Origin: Archilochus colubris
Lineage: Eukaryota > Chordata > Aves > Apodiformes > Trochilidae
NCBI GenBank assembly: GCA_023079485.1
Contig: CM041090.1
Coordinates: forward strand, 35,366,874-35,430,873
Direction: 5' to 3'
DNA length: 64,000 nucleotides
The notes under the pieces were generated by a model. The model had not been told where the DNA came from, did not search any database, and saw only the letters and a program-made list of their open reading frames with translations. Made by a program: the position numbers and the translations under genes. Position 1 is the first letter of the stretch. Each line of letters opens with the position of its first letter. Shown here piece after piece: positions 10,421-24,302 of this stretch.

Positions 10421-13099
10421 CTCCTGATCTGAATTGTGGCAATGAGGGAGCACAAGAGATACTGAACAGCATCATTTCTTTTCTGTGCCAGAGGGTTTAT
10501 TGGAAAGCTATTTTGCCAAAAGCTTTGTTGGACTGGAAACATCACAGCTCAGGACTTCTCTATACAATGGATGCACTCATCCCTGCACACAGAAGATCTT
10601 AAGCCAAAGCAAGCCAAACCCCCAGCTTGGCTGACAAGCTCCTGTGATGTGCCTCTGGGAAGAGGGCACTCTGCTCAAGAGAGGCAGGTGATCAAATATG
10701 GGAGGGTCCATCAATATGAAGAGGATGCTTTCATTATTATTTGGAATAATGAAGTGATGATATTCACTTGCTCTGCTCACTTCATGGCAGAGAGCAAATG
10801 TTCAGCACAAATTTATTGCTTGCAAAGAAAGAGAGATCATGTTGGAGAGGATGCCACCTTTTCAGGACAGCCTGTGGGAACAACATGAGCTGTCATACAC
10901 CTCTTTAAGTTGAAGTCACTTCATGTTCCATCTGCTGAATCCTTCCTGTGTTTAGTGGCCTCACTTGTAAAACTTGTAGTTCTCACTCCTCGGGTAGTGA
11001 GGCTGATCCCATAGAAATGTGTATCAATAACACACCTGAGTAAATGAAAATCAGGTGTGCAGGCAGTGCTGTGATGTGTGTGTTAGGCAGATTTCTGAAA
11101 GAGAAAGCTGTTTGTCAGGTAGGGTAAAAGGTATGGGACATCACTGCTCATATTTCCTTTTACTGAACTCAGAACTGAATCAGAAAATCATGCCTTGATA
11201 TAGGGCCAAAAAGATCTTTCTGATCATTTATGCAGGTAATGGAATTTCACTTCACAGTTCCTGCAGCTGCCCTCATAATTTCTAACTGAGGTAAGGTGCA
11301 AAAATTATCTGAACTTGATTTACAGAATTCAAGTGTCTGAGAGTCTGTCACATCCCTTGGCAGCCTCCTACAACAATTCATTGCCTTTTCTGATTAAGAC
11401 AAAAATTGTACCTAACTTACAAGCAGGATTAGTCTACATGAAGCTGCTGGCCACCAGGTGTATCTTCCACTTTCTAATTATTTAATATTTAAAAACTGAT
11501 CTAGACAGATACCTGTCAGTAGAAGTGAGACTAATTTTTTCTATTAAAATCTGGAAGTTTCATACAATTAAGAAGAAAAGTTAAAGGTTATGTTGAAACA
11601 ATCTATTCCCCTTTCCTGAGAATGAAGTCATTCACATTTTTCACCACAGGACAGCTTCACATTTTGATATTCTTCTATAGCATGGATTGACCTCTAACAA
11701 AATCTTTGTAACTTTAAATCATTTTTGTATAACTACAAAAATGAAAAAAATTTAAAATCTAAAGTAATCAGATTAATAGACTGAATTAAAATCAAGGCAA
11801 CAGTAACCTGTGCTTATTTGGTCACCCCACAGTATTTTCCTTTACAGCAATTTTGAAATTTTGGCTTTTCAACTTTGCTTAACAAAAAAAGACAAACCCT
11901 GGAAACCTTCCTGAGAAAAACCATCAGCATTCAGTAGGACCTTCCAAGATTTATTTTACTGACCCAGCTTCTATTACCAGAAGACACAGCACAACTGTCT
12001 CAGATACAGAGCTCCTGTCATTACTACACATCTGGGGTCTCAGCCAATGCATCCTTTCCAGCAGAGCCTCTGAAGGAGAAACTCACCCTCTCCCACTGCT
12101 TATCTGAGTCAGTTCCTGCTTAGCTTCATATATCTACACTGGCTCAAAAATGTACATTTATCTAAAATAAAATTTGAGCTTTGGAGTTACCTTGGCTCAT
12201 GAAATTTGGTCCTATCTGCATATATTTGACTTTTTACATACATATACACACATACATGCACATTCATACATCCACAGAAATATGCAACCTCAAAGACTGA
12301 ATATAGGCCTTTTCTAATGTTTTCCAGGTGGTTTTCAGGCCCAACAGCTGAGATATTTTTTTCTTTCTAAAGTACTAAGTGGATAAATATTGCCATTAAA
12401 AAAATAAACTTCCTCAAAATTGTCCTCTCTGTTCTGAAAGATCGTCTTGTTCTTCAGGTGATTTATGACATCAATCTTGTAACACACATGTGTATTGTTC
12501 AGAGTGTTCAGCAAACAAGACCTGAGTGTTTGAAATACTTTAGGACAGGAAGAAGCACAAAACATTAAAACAATCTCCCAGTTCTAGTGCAGGCACTTGA
12601 AATCCAACGTCTTCTTTCCAGTTAATATATCTCATGTTGTCATTGCCTCTTCATAGCCACAGAAATGAGCACTGACAGGCCAGCTAGAGCAAGGCATTTG
12701 CTGTGCAGAAACCAAAACCAGTTTAAGTTGGGTAAGTCCTCTGCTTTTCAGAAGTATTTGACCATGGGTCAGATGAACCAAGATTGTTTGGTACATTTTT
12801 GAGTGAAACCTTACTTGATGCCCAGCCAAAATTTCTACCAGATCTTTGCATTCTTCCTGTGGTAGGGCTGGCAGTGTGAGAACATGGTCCAGGCAAAATA
12901 CAGGATCATGATGAATGTTAGGAAATTGGTTCAGCAGGACCATGGAAACCACCGTTTGGTGGCAGGATTGGGCCAGCTCTTTCCATGGCCATTTAAATCC
13001 TAGGGGCTCCTGCTGGAGTGCTATGGGCCTGCTGCCTGGAAAGGCAGAGAGGAGTCAAGGGAAGAGTTGTGAATGCAGTTAGAGAACCAAGGAATAATG

Positions 13100-13308
13100 A
13101 GTGGTATCTCTGGATACCACTCAGTCCAACTCAAAGCAGGGCTAATCAGATCAGCTTGCTCAGGGACTTGTCCAGTCCAGCCTTGAACACCTCCAAGGAT
13201 GGGAAATCCCACTGCCTCTGTGGGTGACTTGTGCTATATTTGACCATGTCACAGTAAAACATTTCTTGGCCTTATGTCTAAGTGGAATTTTCCATGTTTC
13301 AACTTGTG
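13100..13308 (-). mobile_element. CR1 LINE fragment, degraded 3' end
   Basis: The plus strand carries 'actcagtccaactcaaagca', 'cagcttgctcagggacttgt', 'ccagtccagccttgaacacc', 'tccaaggatgggaaatccca' and 'cacagtaaaacatttcttgg'. This is the order seen when an avian CR1 3' half is read backwards. The terminal octamers are no longer clear, and the 5' side loses similarity near 13308. This is a middle-aged copy with no coding capacity left. Confidence 0.88.
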
Positions 13309-13884
13309 ACATTAGAGGGCACATCCCTGCTTGCTCCTTTTGTTTATGCATTTGTCTAATCCCCCTTGGCCCTGCTGGCACTGCTTGCCTCCACAGCCTC
13401 CTAAAGCAACAAACTCCCCAAGGTGACTATCAGCTGTACAAGAAAGGTTCTGGCTTAAAGGCTCATCCTGGAGGTCTAAGCCAAGAACAGCTCTGAGGGG
13501 GTGGCAGGGAGATGGGCAACAGTAACTCCCTCTTCATAGACCTTCACCCTCTGTTAGGGCTCATTTTTCCATCATAGCCCATTTTCTAGTGTGGGGTTCT
13601 GGAGCTAACAGTTCCACAAGCAATTTTTTGCCTGAAGAATATTGTAAAGTTTATTAATTTCATTAGTGAATGATTAGCATAAATTTATTCAGCCAGCATG
13701 ACAATAACTCTTTCTAGCCAAGTCTGAATGAGTTACACATCTTGTATTATATATATCTGACACACATTCTTGTATGTATTATCTACGTGCACATGTGCTC
13801 ACACATACATTCCTCACCTTGATACATCCTTTCGTGTCAGGTATGTGAATTATTTTGTTTATAAGAAACAAAGTTCCTTCTCTG

Positions 13885-14000
13885 TGCCAGGATTAAGAAG
13901 ACCTGCGTTCCTTCCCTGGATCTCCATGGGATCCCATGTGATCGGGCCAAGTCATTTCTTGTCCCTGTGCCTCTGCCTTCCATCTGGAGAACCAGGGCAG
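13885..14000 (+). mobile_element. MIR-like ancient SINE remnant
   Basis: The words 'aagaagacctgcgttccttc', 'tgtgatcgggccaagtcatt' and 'ccctgtgcctctgccttcca', ending 'tctggagaaccaggg', follow the MIR order. The family equivalents are 'agacctgggttcaaatcc', 'tgtgaccttgggcaagtcac', 'cctctgtgcctcagtttccc' and 'atctgtaaaacaggg'. The copy is old and diverged but covers the core region. The assignment is from memory of the family. Confidence 0.6.
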
Positions 14001-17000
14001 CACTTCAGAAGAAACAACATGGTTTACTCTCCTCGAAGCTACATCCCAGAGATGTTGAGAGGGAAGAGCAGGAATGTGTCACTAGCAACAGAACAATGGG
14101 AATTCTGACATGCCGTGACAATATGAATATTCAAAATATCAGGGCCTTTGTTAGAGATCCTGATTAACCAGTGATTAACATTGCTGTCATTTCCTGTAAG
14201 CTTAGAATAACCTGTGCTATGCTCTTATCTGAAGAAAAGGGAAAGACAGAGGGGGAAAAGACAGTGATTGAACATACTAGTACATGGGCTTAAATCCTGT
14301 CTATAATCAAAGGCAGGAGACTCGTTTATGAAAAAACACTGGTTCCCAAACTGGTCTGATTCCTGTGACATTAACACTGCTCAGGCTCATGTTCTTCACA
14401 CTCAGCTCCAGTAACCCTCCCTGGTTCTCAAGTGGTGCTGGTGTAAAGTGTCAAATCCACCAAACCCCGGGATGACAATTACACACTGCAGCTATTTTCA
14501 TCTTCCTCTTGCAAACATGTCATGTCCCTCAGCTGATCCAGCTTGGCAAAACTCCCCACTGAGCCACAGAGAGCATGGAAGGTCTATGTAGTACCTGTCA
14601 CCTGTTACATTATTCACCAATAGTGCATTTTTGAAGGGCACACGTATCTTAGTGGAAAATTAAATTATTAAGCACGGTGTTTGGAATGTTTCTGTTTCAC
14701 TGGAACACCTGAAGCTAGCTTTACCATCAGAACAAACACATCATGTAATTGCACCTAAGCAGCTGGTCACAGTATATCACCAGCACGTCTTCTGCCCCCA
14801 TTTTGTGGCTCAGACAGAAGAATTTTGCCCTCAAATTCTTGTTATGTGCACATACAATACGTATTTTCTCACTTAACAAAGTCTAACAGTATACTGTTGC
14901 TCTGCAATGAATTATATCCCTAGGATTTAACTACAAAGGCCCATTTAGAAGGTATAAATGCAACACAGACTCCAAAGTACAAATCCTACACTTTCATCAA
15001 GGCATAACATAGAACCTACTTAATTATAGAAAAATATGGTCAAAGTACTAACAACATTTCTTCAGAAGAGGTCCAGATTTGACAGACAGACACATCCACT
15101 TCAGTCAAGGAGCTAAGAAAAGAATCTAATCCAGAATCTGAAATAATCAAATGGAAGAGCTGGGGGTAAATTTCATTCATACCTAAACTCTGTAAATGAA
15201 GTTGCATATGAAGATGTGTGTTCTTAAGGGGGCACTTAAGAAAAGATAAGCAGTTAAGTACTCTCAGCTTTGTTTATGTCAATGTTATCTGTAGATACTC
15301 TTTTTCCATAACACTCTAAGTGACTATTTAATGTACAGATAATAACATTCCTTGAGTGTAACCTATATACATGCACTGCAAATGGCTACACCACTAATAA
15401 TGCAAATTTTGTTACTTAAATAAAAACACCAGCCCTTGAAGGATTCTCCTTTCTGATTTCATTTGATGAAGCCTCTTTAAATGTGCTAAGTTGAGTATTT
15501 CAGCAATGGCTTTCTCCATCACTGCTGAGGAGAAAGGTGGTAGCTCTATTTAGGTATCAGGAGGGGAAGTTTCTTGCACAAGTCTTACACTTGCAGTTCT
15601 TACAAAGGGCAGAGACAAGGACTATGGGACAAGAGATGAAATTGTAAACACATATTGACTTTGTTTCCCTGTAGAAAATAGCCAGATCCTCCTGGGTTCT
15701 CCAAGCCAGGGAGGTCCTGAGGTCTGAAGTATATTCTCATGTCCTGGTTGCTCATGTTTTTCCTCACTATCAGCAGTGGTCAAAGTTTAACTCCCTGTTT
15801 TCACTTCCACTCCACTTTTTCCATCTTCCTCCACCTCTCCATTTACCCTGCCCTTAGCACTCTACTGACCATGTTTCCTTCTACTTTTAACATGCAGTCC
15901 AAACTCTGCCATTCACTCATCTGTAGACTCATCCTTTGAGCCCATCCCTTCTCTTCATCTACAGTGAAAAATGCTGCCAGAGTCACGTCCTCCCTAACAC
16001 CTTTCTGGCCATCTCCTTTCCTGAGGTGACAGTGGTGGGTTAGGAAGGGAGGAGGAAGGAGGGGAGCATTGTTTGCAGGATTTGGTAGCAGGGGGATGGC
16101 ACGTCCTTGCTCTGCTGCTGAGGAGTGGGGTGATTGGCACATTTCAGGGCTCCTGAATACAGCACCAGAGATGTTCCAGTTAGCCACTGGTAAAGGACAC
16201 ACAGCTTGTAGCAGAGACAAGGTCTGGCAGTCCTCTGTTGTAGCAAGGCTGACCCATTCCAAGTATTAAATTTCACTTGCAAGTGATTCAAGGGTGTTGC
16301 TCTTCTTTCCTCATCTCAGCTGTGTCTCCTGCCTGCATCCAAGCTCTAGTTCACAACACCAGTTCTTTACTCCATGTCTGATGCTAGTTGAACGGTTCTT
16401 GCAAACACAGGCTAAACAAATATACAAATATCATGTTCAAACAGTCTCAAATATTGTAGCATTGAAACCATCTGTATATTTTTTTCCCTTCTTAATTTAG
16501 TTGTATTGATTTGAGCATCTAAAAGCTCGAACAGGGTCTGCAGTTAGCCCTTCATAAAGATGCGTATTTCCTAGTTCAAGGAATTCAGAGAAAAAGCATA
16601 GAAGGAAATGCAAACTGCAATGATAGGAAGCTGAGAAATGGAAGAAACGTAGGAGCTTATCAAAGTCATGCAGGAAGTTTGTGGCAGAGTATGGTATATA
16701 CTGCACAATACTCAGGCACCAGCCCAGGCCTTTACCAAGCAACTATCAGGCTCTTTTTAAATATTCATGGAAGGAAGACAGACTTGTGCAACAATCCACA
16801 TATAAGGCAGAACAAATGGATAGTCATTGCTCTATAGCAGCATGTCACACTGCAGAAACTGAATCCGAGGGCCTGTTATGTGCAAGTGGAAAGTTGTAGA
16901 TACTGCCAAATACTAATTGTAAAATTGTCTGTTTCACACTGCTTCGAAAAAGGGAGAAATCTTATTCTCAGCCTTATGCACTGCAGCAAATTCAGTCCAG

Positions 17001-17061
17001 TGCAGTTAAAATGGTAATGTTTGCATCCAGGATTTATATGTCAGTGCTTTATCAGATTTCC

Positions 17062-17080
17062 AGAGACATATAATGTCTCT
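17062..17080. repeat. Small perfect inverted repeat
   Basis: agagacat at 17062-17069 pairs with atgtctct at 17073-17080 across a 3-nt loop. It is short enough to be chance and is listed only as visible structure. Confidence 0.5.
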
Positions 17081-19338
17081 TTCTGCTGCCAATAAAACCA
17101 GATGCAGAAGTATCTTTGTGTGTTTATTTAGCACAAGGTTGTTAATGCCTGGCAGTTGCATACACTGGGGTGTGGCTTCCATGTCTTGAACACAGAAATC
17201 AGTGCTAGGAGACCAGAATTAATACTGACCAAAGTAGAAGCACAACAGTCAGCATAGTGGGAAAAAGTTTATGAAAATGTAGACACAGTAGCAGAGTCAA
17301 GGCTCAGTTTTATCCCTTGAAATTCAAAGGTGCTTGGTATTACAAAGCATTAATGTAACTTCTTTTCTTCCTGTTTCCCTAAGGAAACAAATTTTCAGGC
17401 TGCAGGCAGTCCTTTTCATCTCAGCTTGGAGGGAAGAAAATCCTGCGTTGGCTTTTTTAGTGATGAATTTTTTGCATAACTTCATTAAGATAAAACAAGA
17501 TGCTGCTATAGATTAAAGTCAGGACTTCAGTTAAGCAGGAGGTTGATCAAACTTCTACATACAGCTCCTGCTTCAGGTGCTAATCCTCATCTCCCAATAG
17601 GTTGAAGGTGCAGTCTTCTCCTCTGGATCGATAGTGCTCAGTTTGAGTCTGTGCATCACTGTTTGTAAACTAAGCTGGCATCTAAATCATTAACTTTGGG
17701 CAAAAAGGGGTTGTTGCTCCAAGATGTGTCTGGTGGGAAAAGAGTGTTCTCAATGGTGTTACCTTGTCTTCCACGCTCACAAAGCTCTTCATCAACAAAA
17801 GGTGATGTCTCCTGAGCTGTCCTGTAAGGCACAGCCCCAGGAGCACAGGGAACCAAAACACCAGGAACAGAAGGCTCATCACCTTATCCCATTTACAGTG
17901 CTTTACATTTTTGCTCTGCTTCAGTGTTAGGAAGGCAGCCACGTGCACAGCTAAGTCTTTGGCTGGGAGAAACAGTGATTGTTCCTGATAACAACTGCAA
18001 AACAGTTCTAGTCTTGCTGGGGGCTCAAACTGGTATTAAAGCCAGTGTAAATCATTGCAAAGGGCCTGTTCCAAAGTGGTGTGAAGGGACAAGACCAGCT
18101 GGCCCACCAAGGGCACTTCTGCAAAAAAAAAAAACAAACAAAAAAACCCCAGAAAAATTCTTTGCACATAAAATACCCACCTCCAACAAAATCAGCATCT
18201 TTAGAGTCTTGAATTTATGTTTAAAGCAAAAAACCCAGACCTCTGTCTGCCTCTGAAGAAGTAGCAGTGATCTCTGGTACGTGGAAAGGGAGGGGGAGAG
18301 CAGTTTTTGTTCTCATGGTTCCTTGGCTCACTCCAGCACTGTTTGATTAACCAGGAGCAAGATTTATGTGCTATACAGTGCTCTGGGGAGGTTGCCGATG
18401 CCAAAGCTCTGCACCTGGCTTTTGAAAGTCTCTCTAAAGTGATGAGAATAGCTGTATATCCTCATCTAGAAAAAGAAAGCCCCCCGTGAAAAGCAAAAAT
18501 GACTACTGCTTTTTGGCAGGACAGTGGGAGACTGCAGTTTCACCTAGGAGGGATATTTGCAAAGATAGCAACAACAACTAAATATTCCAGTCCCACAGAA
18601 ACTGGATGTGAGATGAAATGATTTTCATGGCCATTTACTTCTAGGGAGAGGTGTCCCCTTACTCCTGATTACTTTGGATTCATCCATACAAGGAAGATTA
18701 ATGAAATACCCTATTAAATTATTTCAGGGTTGTTTTTTAAATATTAAATTATTCTACCCTGTATAATCCCATGGAAATTTCCATTATAAGACAAAGCTAT
18801 TCAGTATCTCTTGATGGTTTGTGGAGTCATATTCTTGTGTGACATCTGCCTCTAATATGATTACTTGAGAATGAGCATGCTAGTGGCACTAGCAACTAAC
18901 TAGGGATGTTATCAGCCTCTCAACAGACTTAGAAATTGATTTGCATCAAATATTGCTTAAAACTGTGTTGAGCTGAGCATGGAAATTGGCCCATCTTAAG
19001 AATAATTATGCTTGTGCTGGGAATTCAACCCCTTCTAGAAGTCATCAACAGTTCACAATATCTGGGTGCTGAGCAGGCTTTGTCTGGAAATCACTTGTAG
19101 TCTGCATGACTTCTGCAAGCTCTGACCAAGAGGAGACTTTTCAAGGGGCTGTGTTAGCACAGTTTCCCACCAAGCAAGGTTGCTTTCAGAAACTTGCTGC
19201 TGCCTACCCAGTTAACACTGCATTTGGTCAGAGTCCTCATTTGATTTGATTCCTGTTTCATGAGTGAGCACCATGTCCTGAGCTAAACTCCACAGCCTGC
19301 AAGGGCTTTGGGGACTTCTGGACACCAATGAAGGGAAT

Positions 19339-19492
19339 GGGAGAAGAGAGAAAGAAGAGAAGAGAAGAGAAGAGAAGAGAAGAGAAGAGAAGAGAAGAGA
19401 AGAGAAGAGAAGAGAAGAGAAGAGAAGAGAAGAGAAGAGAAGAGAAGAGAAGAGAAGAGAAGAGAAGAGAAGAGAAGAGAAGAGAGAAGAGG
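19339..19492. repeat. (AGAGA)n pentanucleotide microsatellite
   Basis: A perfect period-5 array of AGAGA spans 19353-19485 (133 bp, about 26.6 copies) inside an uninterrupted purine run of 154 bp (19339-19492). Because the unit is its own mirror image, the array is a homopurine mirror repeat, the sequence class able to form intramolecular triplex (H-DNA). The Ser-Leu-Leu-Phe-Ser and Arg-Glu-Glu-Lys frames across it are artefacts. Copy number is probably polymorphic. Confidence 0.98.
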
Positions 19493-22400
19493 TATCTGCA
19501 TCTCAATGAATAGGGGAGAAATAGCAGGGGGAAATCAGCCTTGATGAGGGAGAACTGAGACAAACTGGATACCCTGGCTTATCTCATCTCTGCCACCACT
19601 GGACCAAGATTTGGACAAATTCCAGAGACCAGTGGCCTTGGCCACTGAAAGGGAAGGGAGATGATTATATTTTAGATAGAAAAGATGCAACCCATAGGAT
19701 TTCTTTGCCCTCCCAGTCACCTCTCTGCCTTTATGCCTCCACACCAGTGTTCAGTGGTTCAACCTTAGTAGCCTATGCCTTAGTGGTCATGGAACACACC
19801 ACCTGCTCTCAGGGAGGGCAGGGCTCTCAGGATAGTCCTTGTGTGTGCCAGGAGTCAGGGTAGTGTGCAAAAAAGTGGTGGTTGAGTGGCAGAGTTATTG
19901 AGAGAGGCAGAGGGTTTGGGTGTGAATAGATGCCTTGGGAGGAGCTGAGGGTCTTTGAATTTGGGGTGGAAAACAAATTTCTATTTTCAAAATAATTTAG
20001 GGTTTCACTTCTGGCCTATACTGAGGGCCCTGTACTGTCTGGGGTAGTCCCTGCATCATGACAAGAAATCCTGAATGGTAACTAGCAAGACTTCTATCTT
20101 CCAGCCCTTTTTATGGCAAGGTGGTGCCATTAATTGCTATTGATCCCTCAGATGGACAGACAGTGGTGCTTTATGTACCTCCATAGTCATGCCAAGCTTT
20201 TCAGCTGCAGAAGGTACAAGCAAAACATTTGTATTCAGTCTTTAATGCAAAAAGAGTATCAGAAGAACTTCATAAGGACGAGGTCATTAGGTCCCTTCTG
20301 TTGGAACAGAGCTCCCTGAAGGAATGCAAGGAAGTAAGTGCTGTTTTGTTCCACTTTAAAAGAAGTCAAGAGCCATGTATCCAACTCCCACTTGATCCCT
20401 CCATTTACTCAATCTGGTTCAAATTTAGAGAGGGTTTGAGGATATGAGAAGCTATGACTCTGCAAGCAAGCTGAAGAGCCTGTCAGTTCCAACCAAGTGG
20501 TGTTTGACTCTGACAAAGTCAGCATGGTGATATGGCTGGTCCCCAGCTGCCTGCAGTGCCTGTCTTGTTTCTGGGTGTCCAGGCACTCTGGGACTCAATG
20601 TTCATGTGAACAATGAGTACATAAATTCTCCAAATGCCAGGCACTTCCTGGCACTTCCATGTACTTGATGCCTTGTACTCACTGCTCCCCGTGCAGAGCT
20701 CACTGCAGGGAATGCTTATGCCTTTGGAAATGTCTTAAGCCTTCTCCAGCTCATTATCTGAAGGCCTTATCATCACCACACCTGTCCCCTGCAAGGTTTC
20801 CCTCCAGAGGTGGGTCACCATCATTCACAAGCTGGAAGAAGCAGAAAGGTGAACCAGGTTTACCTTCAGTGGCATCTCAGGTTCTCTTAGGGTCAGAGCT
20901 CAGTAGGCTGCAGTCTCACAAATGCTGGAAGATCCCATGGAAAAAATCTCAGTTGTGGCAGCACAGGCACTTCTATTCTGTTTTCTTTCCAAAGTTGTTC
21001 TCCAATACAGAGCTTGTTCAGCAGTTTTTGAAGGCATCAAATGTCCTCTTTCTGAGGTGGAAGAAAGGCTGATTTTTTAACCTTTTATGGTGCTATAGGT
21101 ACACCTCAGGACCATTTTTATGAATAAGTGGTCATGTAATGAATAAGTGTGAGGTAACTGTCCATGCAGAAGGACTTTCCCAGGTTCATATGTAACCAGC
21201 TGCTAAGTTGTAGTGATCCAATCCAATGCTGTTCCATAGCCATGAGGTGCAAGGGGTTAAACATGCTTTAAGGGGAGATGACATTTCTGTCTGCTTTAAG
21301 AGCAGAAGAGACATTTCTGGTAATGAAGTGATGGAGCCAGTAATGTAGTCTGGGCCTATGAAACTCCTCTTTACCAGCATGCTAGCAAAGAAATTGTGTT
21401 CCCATCCGTACAGGCACTTACAGATATATATGTGTATTCATCTCCTAATTAGCCTGTAAATGGGAGGTTGGTCCTACCTAAAAAATGAGACATCATGCAT
21501 ACTGACTGCAGAGATTTTATCTGGTGGCTTATTTGTAAAAGGCTGAAATTAAAATTAAATGTACTTCTTATTTTTTTGTAGTCTAGATCCCCAGCTGGGG
21601 GCAGATTGAAGTGGTATTGCTGATTGTGATGGGGCTCCAGCAACACAGATCAGAGGACCCAACCCATGCAGAACAATGTGAACAAAAATTTCTCTGTTTT
21701 CTTTTTTCTTTGTGAAAAATAGTGGGATTCCTCCCTCTGGTGACCTGGCAAACCCATCTTCCAGAATATTAGATGACATGGTGTAAGTCTACACTTTTTC
21801 TCCCTTGATGGTAATTTATGAAACTTTCACAAGAGGGGGTTTAACTTGTGCTGGAGAGCTTGATTTCTTGAACATCAAATCTCCAGGCATGCAGAGAAGG
21901 CAGGCCATAAATAATTCCTGTAGTGTTTTATAAACTATTGTAAGTAGCAAATATCATCCGTTAACCTTATTTGCAATTGGTGCATGCAGCAAAGGGAAAC
22001 AAATGGACTGCTGCTGAATTCATTTGCAGCCCATCCAGAAACTTTTTTGCACTTTGTCTGGAAATGTTCCAGGCAGTGGAGCAGCTGGCATGCAAAAAGT
22101 GGGTGGCTTCCTAGGAAAGGGGGGTGGACTTTTTAAAAACTATAATTTGTTTACTGAAATATCTATCTTTGTAGGATTTAATTCTGCCAACCTGCCTGGA
22201 GTAGCTAATTTTCAAGGGAACGTGTTGAGTCAGGCTGGTCTTTGTTGCTGATGGGGCAAGCTATCAGCCTCTAAAGAGACACAATCCTTTCCTCTCAATA
22301 ACCCCCTTAGGGTGAGATGCTCTCCCAGAGGTGTTCACCTCTCTCCTCTGCCACAGATGGGACTTAAGCAACTCTGTGGAGAGCAGGAGGATTGTGTGGC

Positions 22401-24302
22401 ATTTCTGGGGGGAATTGAAGGTGAAGGTGGTCTCAGCATGTGCCTTCCCCCTGGGCCAGTGGGCAGACCTTCGTTAGGCTATGGCCTGTTTCTCTCTAGG
22501 GAAAAGCTTTACAAATGAAATTCCTTCCTTTCTAGGAACCTTCCCAATTTCTTATGCCAGCTGCTCCTCTGTATGGAGTAATTTCTGAGGTGAATGGGCA
22601 GGATTTGCCCATCTGACACACATCCCCAAAGGCAGAGCAGAGGAGTGCCAGGCTGAGCACCAGTGCTCCAGGACTGGAGGCAGCAAAAAGAGACCGGGCA
22701 CAGCATGCAAGAAACATCAAGAAGATGTTCTAAAATGCTCCTTCCCCAAAAAAGTCATGTCCTTCAAAAATGCAGCTACCAAAACCTCTCCTTCACCTCT
22801 TCTGTACAAGTTTCTTTGTTTACTGTTGCTGGTCTGGGTCAGTGCCTCCATGGCGTGTGCTGCAGGATGTGGCCCTGAGCCCTTCTGCTTTCATGGCCCT
22901 CAGCTCAGGCTTGTTCCAGCAGTAATAACAACACTGCTAATAAGGATAATGACTGCAGAGCTGCAAGAGTATATCTGATGATTTCATGGGTGATGTAACT
23001 TTTCTTGATATGGAGATATGGCTTAAAACCCTTCAGCTATACTTTTTAGTGCACTCAATTTTCTTTTATCTGCTTTGTTTTTTTCTTTGTTGGTTGTGGG
23101 GTTTTTGGTTGTTTTTTGTTCTTTTTTATATATATAAATCCTCCATCTGTAATAAAAATCAAACAAGGTACCTTAAAAACCAAGGGAGGCTAAGTAGAGC
23201 CTCAGCTGTACAGGGATGAAGATGTCACTGGAGGGAAGAAGGCACCCTTGCCAGTTGTGATCCTCTCCTGGTGCTAAGGTGCTCTGTGGTTCCTGTTGAG
23301 GCTTTTTGGAAGTGTATTAGGCTAAAGTGTTGCAGTGCTGCAGGACTGGGACAACTGCACTAACTCCAGCTACAATTGCTGCTCTGGATTTTCTGATGCA
23401 TGTGTATGGTGAGAGCTGGGTCCTTTATTCCCATGGCCTGCCCTGCAGGTATGGCTTTTCCCTTCCTTGCAGGAGCATGTCCTGCCTGGTTGTACCACAT
23501 CACCTGCTGCCTCTGCCAAAGCGAGGGGGAAGACTCCACCTGAGGTTAATGCCTGAAGTTTTCATGGATGTTCATAAGACATCACTTTTTTGGCACCATA
23601 TCCATTCAAAGTTTATTCAGGCTATGAGATTTAAAGTGTTTGCACTGAGATATTTTGCTTTCAAAAATGGAAACAAAGCATATTCCTGATTCTTTCACTT
23701 ACAGAAAGAAATATTCTACTGAGGAGCTGATGGAAGGTGTAACACAGAGCAGGATTCCTTCCCATCCAAACCCAGAGGCAATGCTGAAGTGGCTGCTCTG
23801 GAACTAAAAAGATGTCTCCATGTTATCCTGGGGTGAAGGAGAGCCATATTGAAGGAGAGCTGCAGCCTGCTGAGATGTCCACCAAGAAGACTGCTCTTCG
23901 GTAAGTACCTAGTAGCCTCCACACATCACACACCTCAGGGCATTGCACCCTCCATTTGGCACCATTGCTGGTGCTTGCAGGAAGGACCTGGGACAGCGTG
24001 GCACAAGCTGGCATGGGAGGGAAGGTATAGCCTTAGTGGAAGAGACTGAGAAGGTGCCCACATCAGGCTGGGGCTCACTAGGGCCATGGGAGTTATCTGG
24101 GAAACCCCTTTGGAAAGGCAACACCATCCCACCAGACTTGGCCAAATCCCAAAGCCTCGCATATGAAATGGTGTGAGCTGAGCAGTGGCTGCCGTGTCCC
24201 TGCCTTGCTGGGGGTCACTGTGGCCATCACATCACCCCACACCAGAACATGGGATTGTTACCTCGGACCTCACTTAGAGCAGCCAAAGCTGTGTCCTGAG
24301 GG

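Larger units (their letters stand above)
6567..13099. other. Unique-looking non-coding DNA
   Basis: No gene is recognised. Composition shifts from mixed (6.6-10 kb) to clearly AT-rich (11-12.6 kb). The stretch contains a C/T-rich block at 7745-8205 and a GTT/T-rich tract at 10252-10420. A short CA/TA-rich patch lies at 12238-12275. A 180-codon minus-strand frame at 9343-9885 ends in Lys/Arg/Glu-rich low complexity translated from a T/C-rich tract and is probably spurious. Nothing else structured was seen. Confidence 0.65.
13309..19338. other. AT-rich non-coding DNA
   Basis: No gene is recognised. The stretch holds a MIR-like remnant at 13885-14000 and a C/T-rich patch around 15770-15960. An 8-bp perfect inverted repeat with a 3-nt loop lies at 17062-17080 (agagacat/atgtctct), and an A-rich patch at 18123-18150. 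Roughly 14.6-15.5 kb is the most AT-rich unique sequence. No splice-framed open stretch stood out. Confidence 0.65.

Noticed and set aside
10237..10602. Hydrophobic 121-codon frame that looks like a membrane protein
   Set aside because: The Leu/Val/Phe runs are the translation of the GTT/T-rich low-complexity tract.
19258..19563. Ser-Leu-Leu-Phe-Ser repeat protein
   Set aside because: A pure artefact of the AGAGA microsatellite, which lacks stop codons in these frames.
22757..22978. Small 73-codon frame with a signal-peptide-like hydrophobic start
   Set aside because: A hydrophobic stretch followed by small residues and cysteines is suggestive. There is no homology, promoter or splice support, and similar frames arise by chance in this composition.
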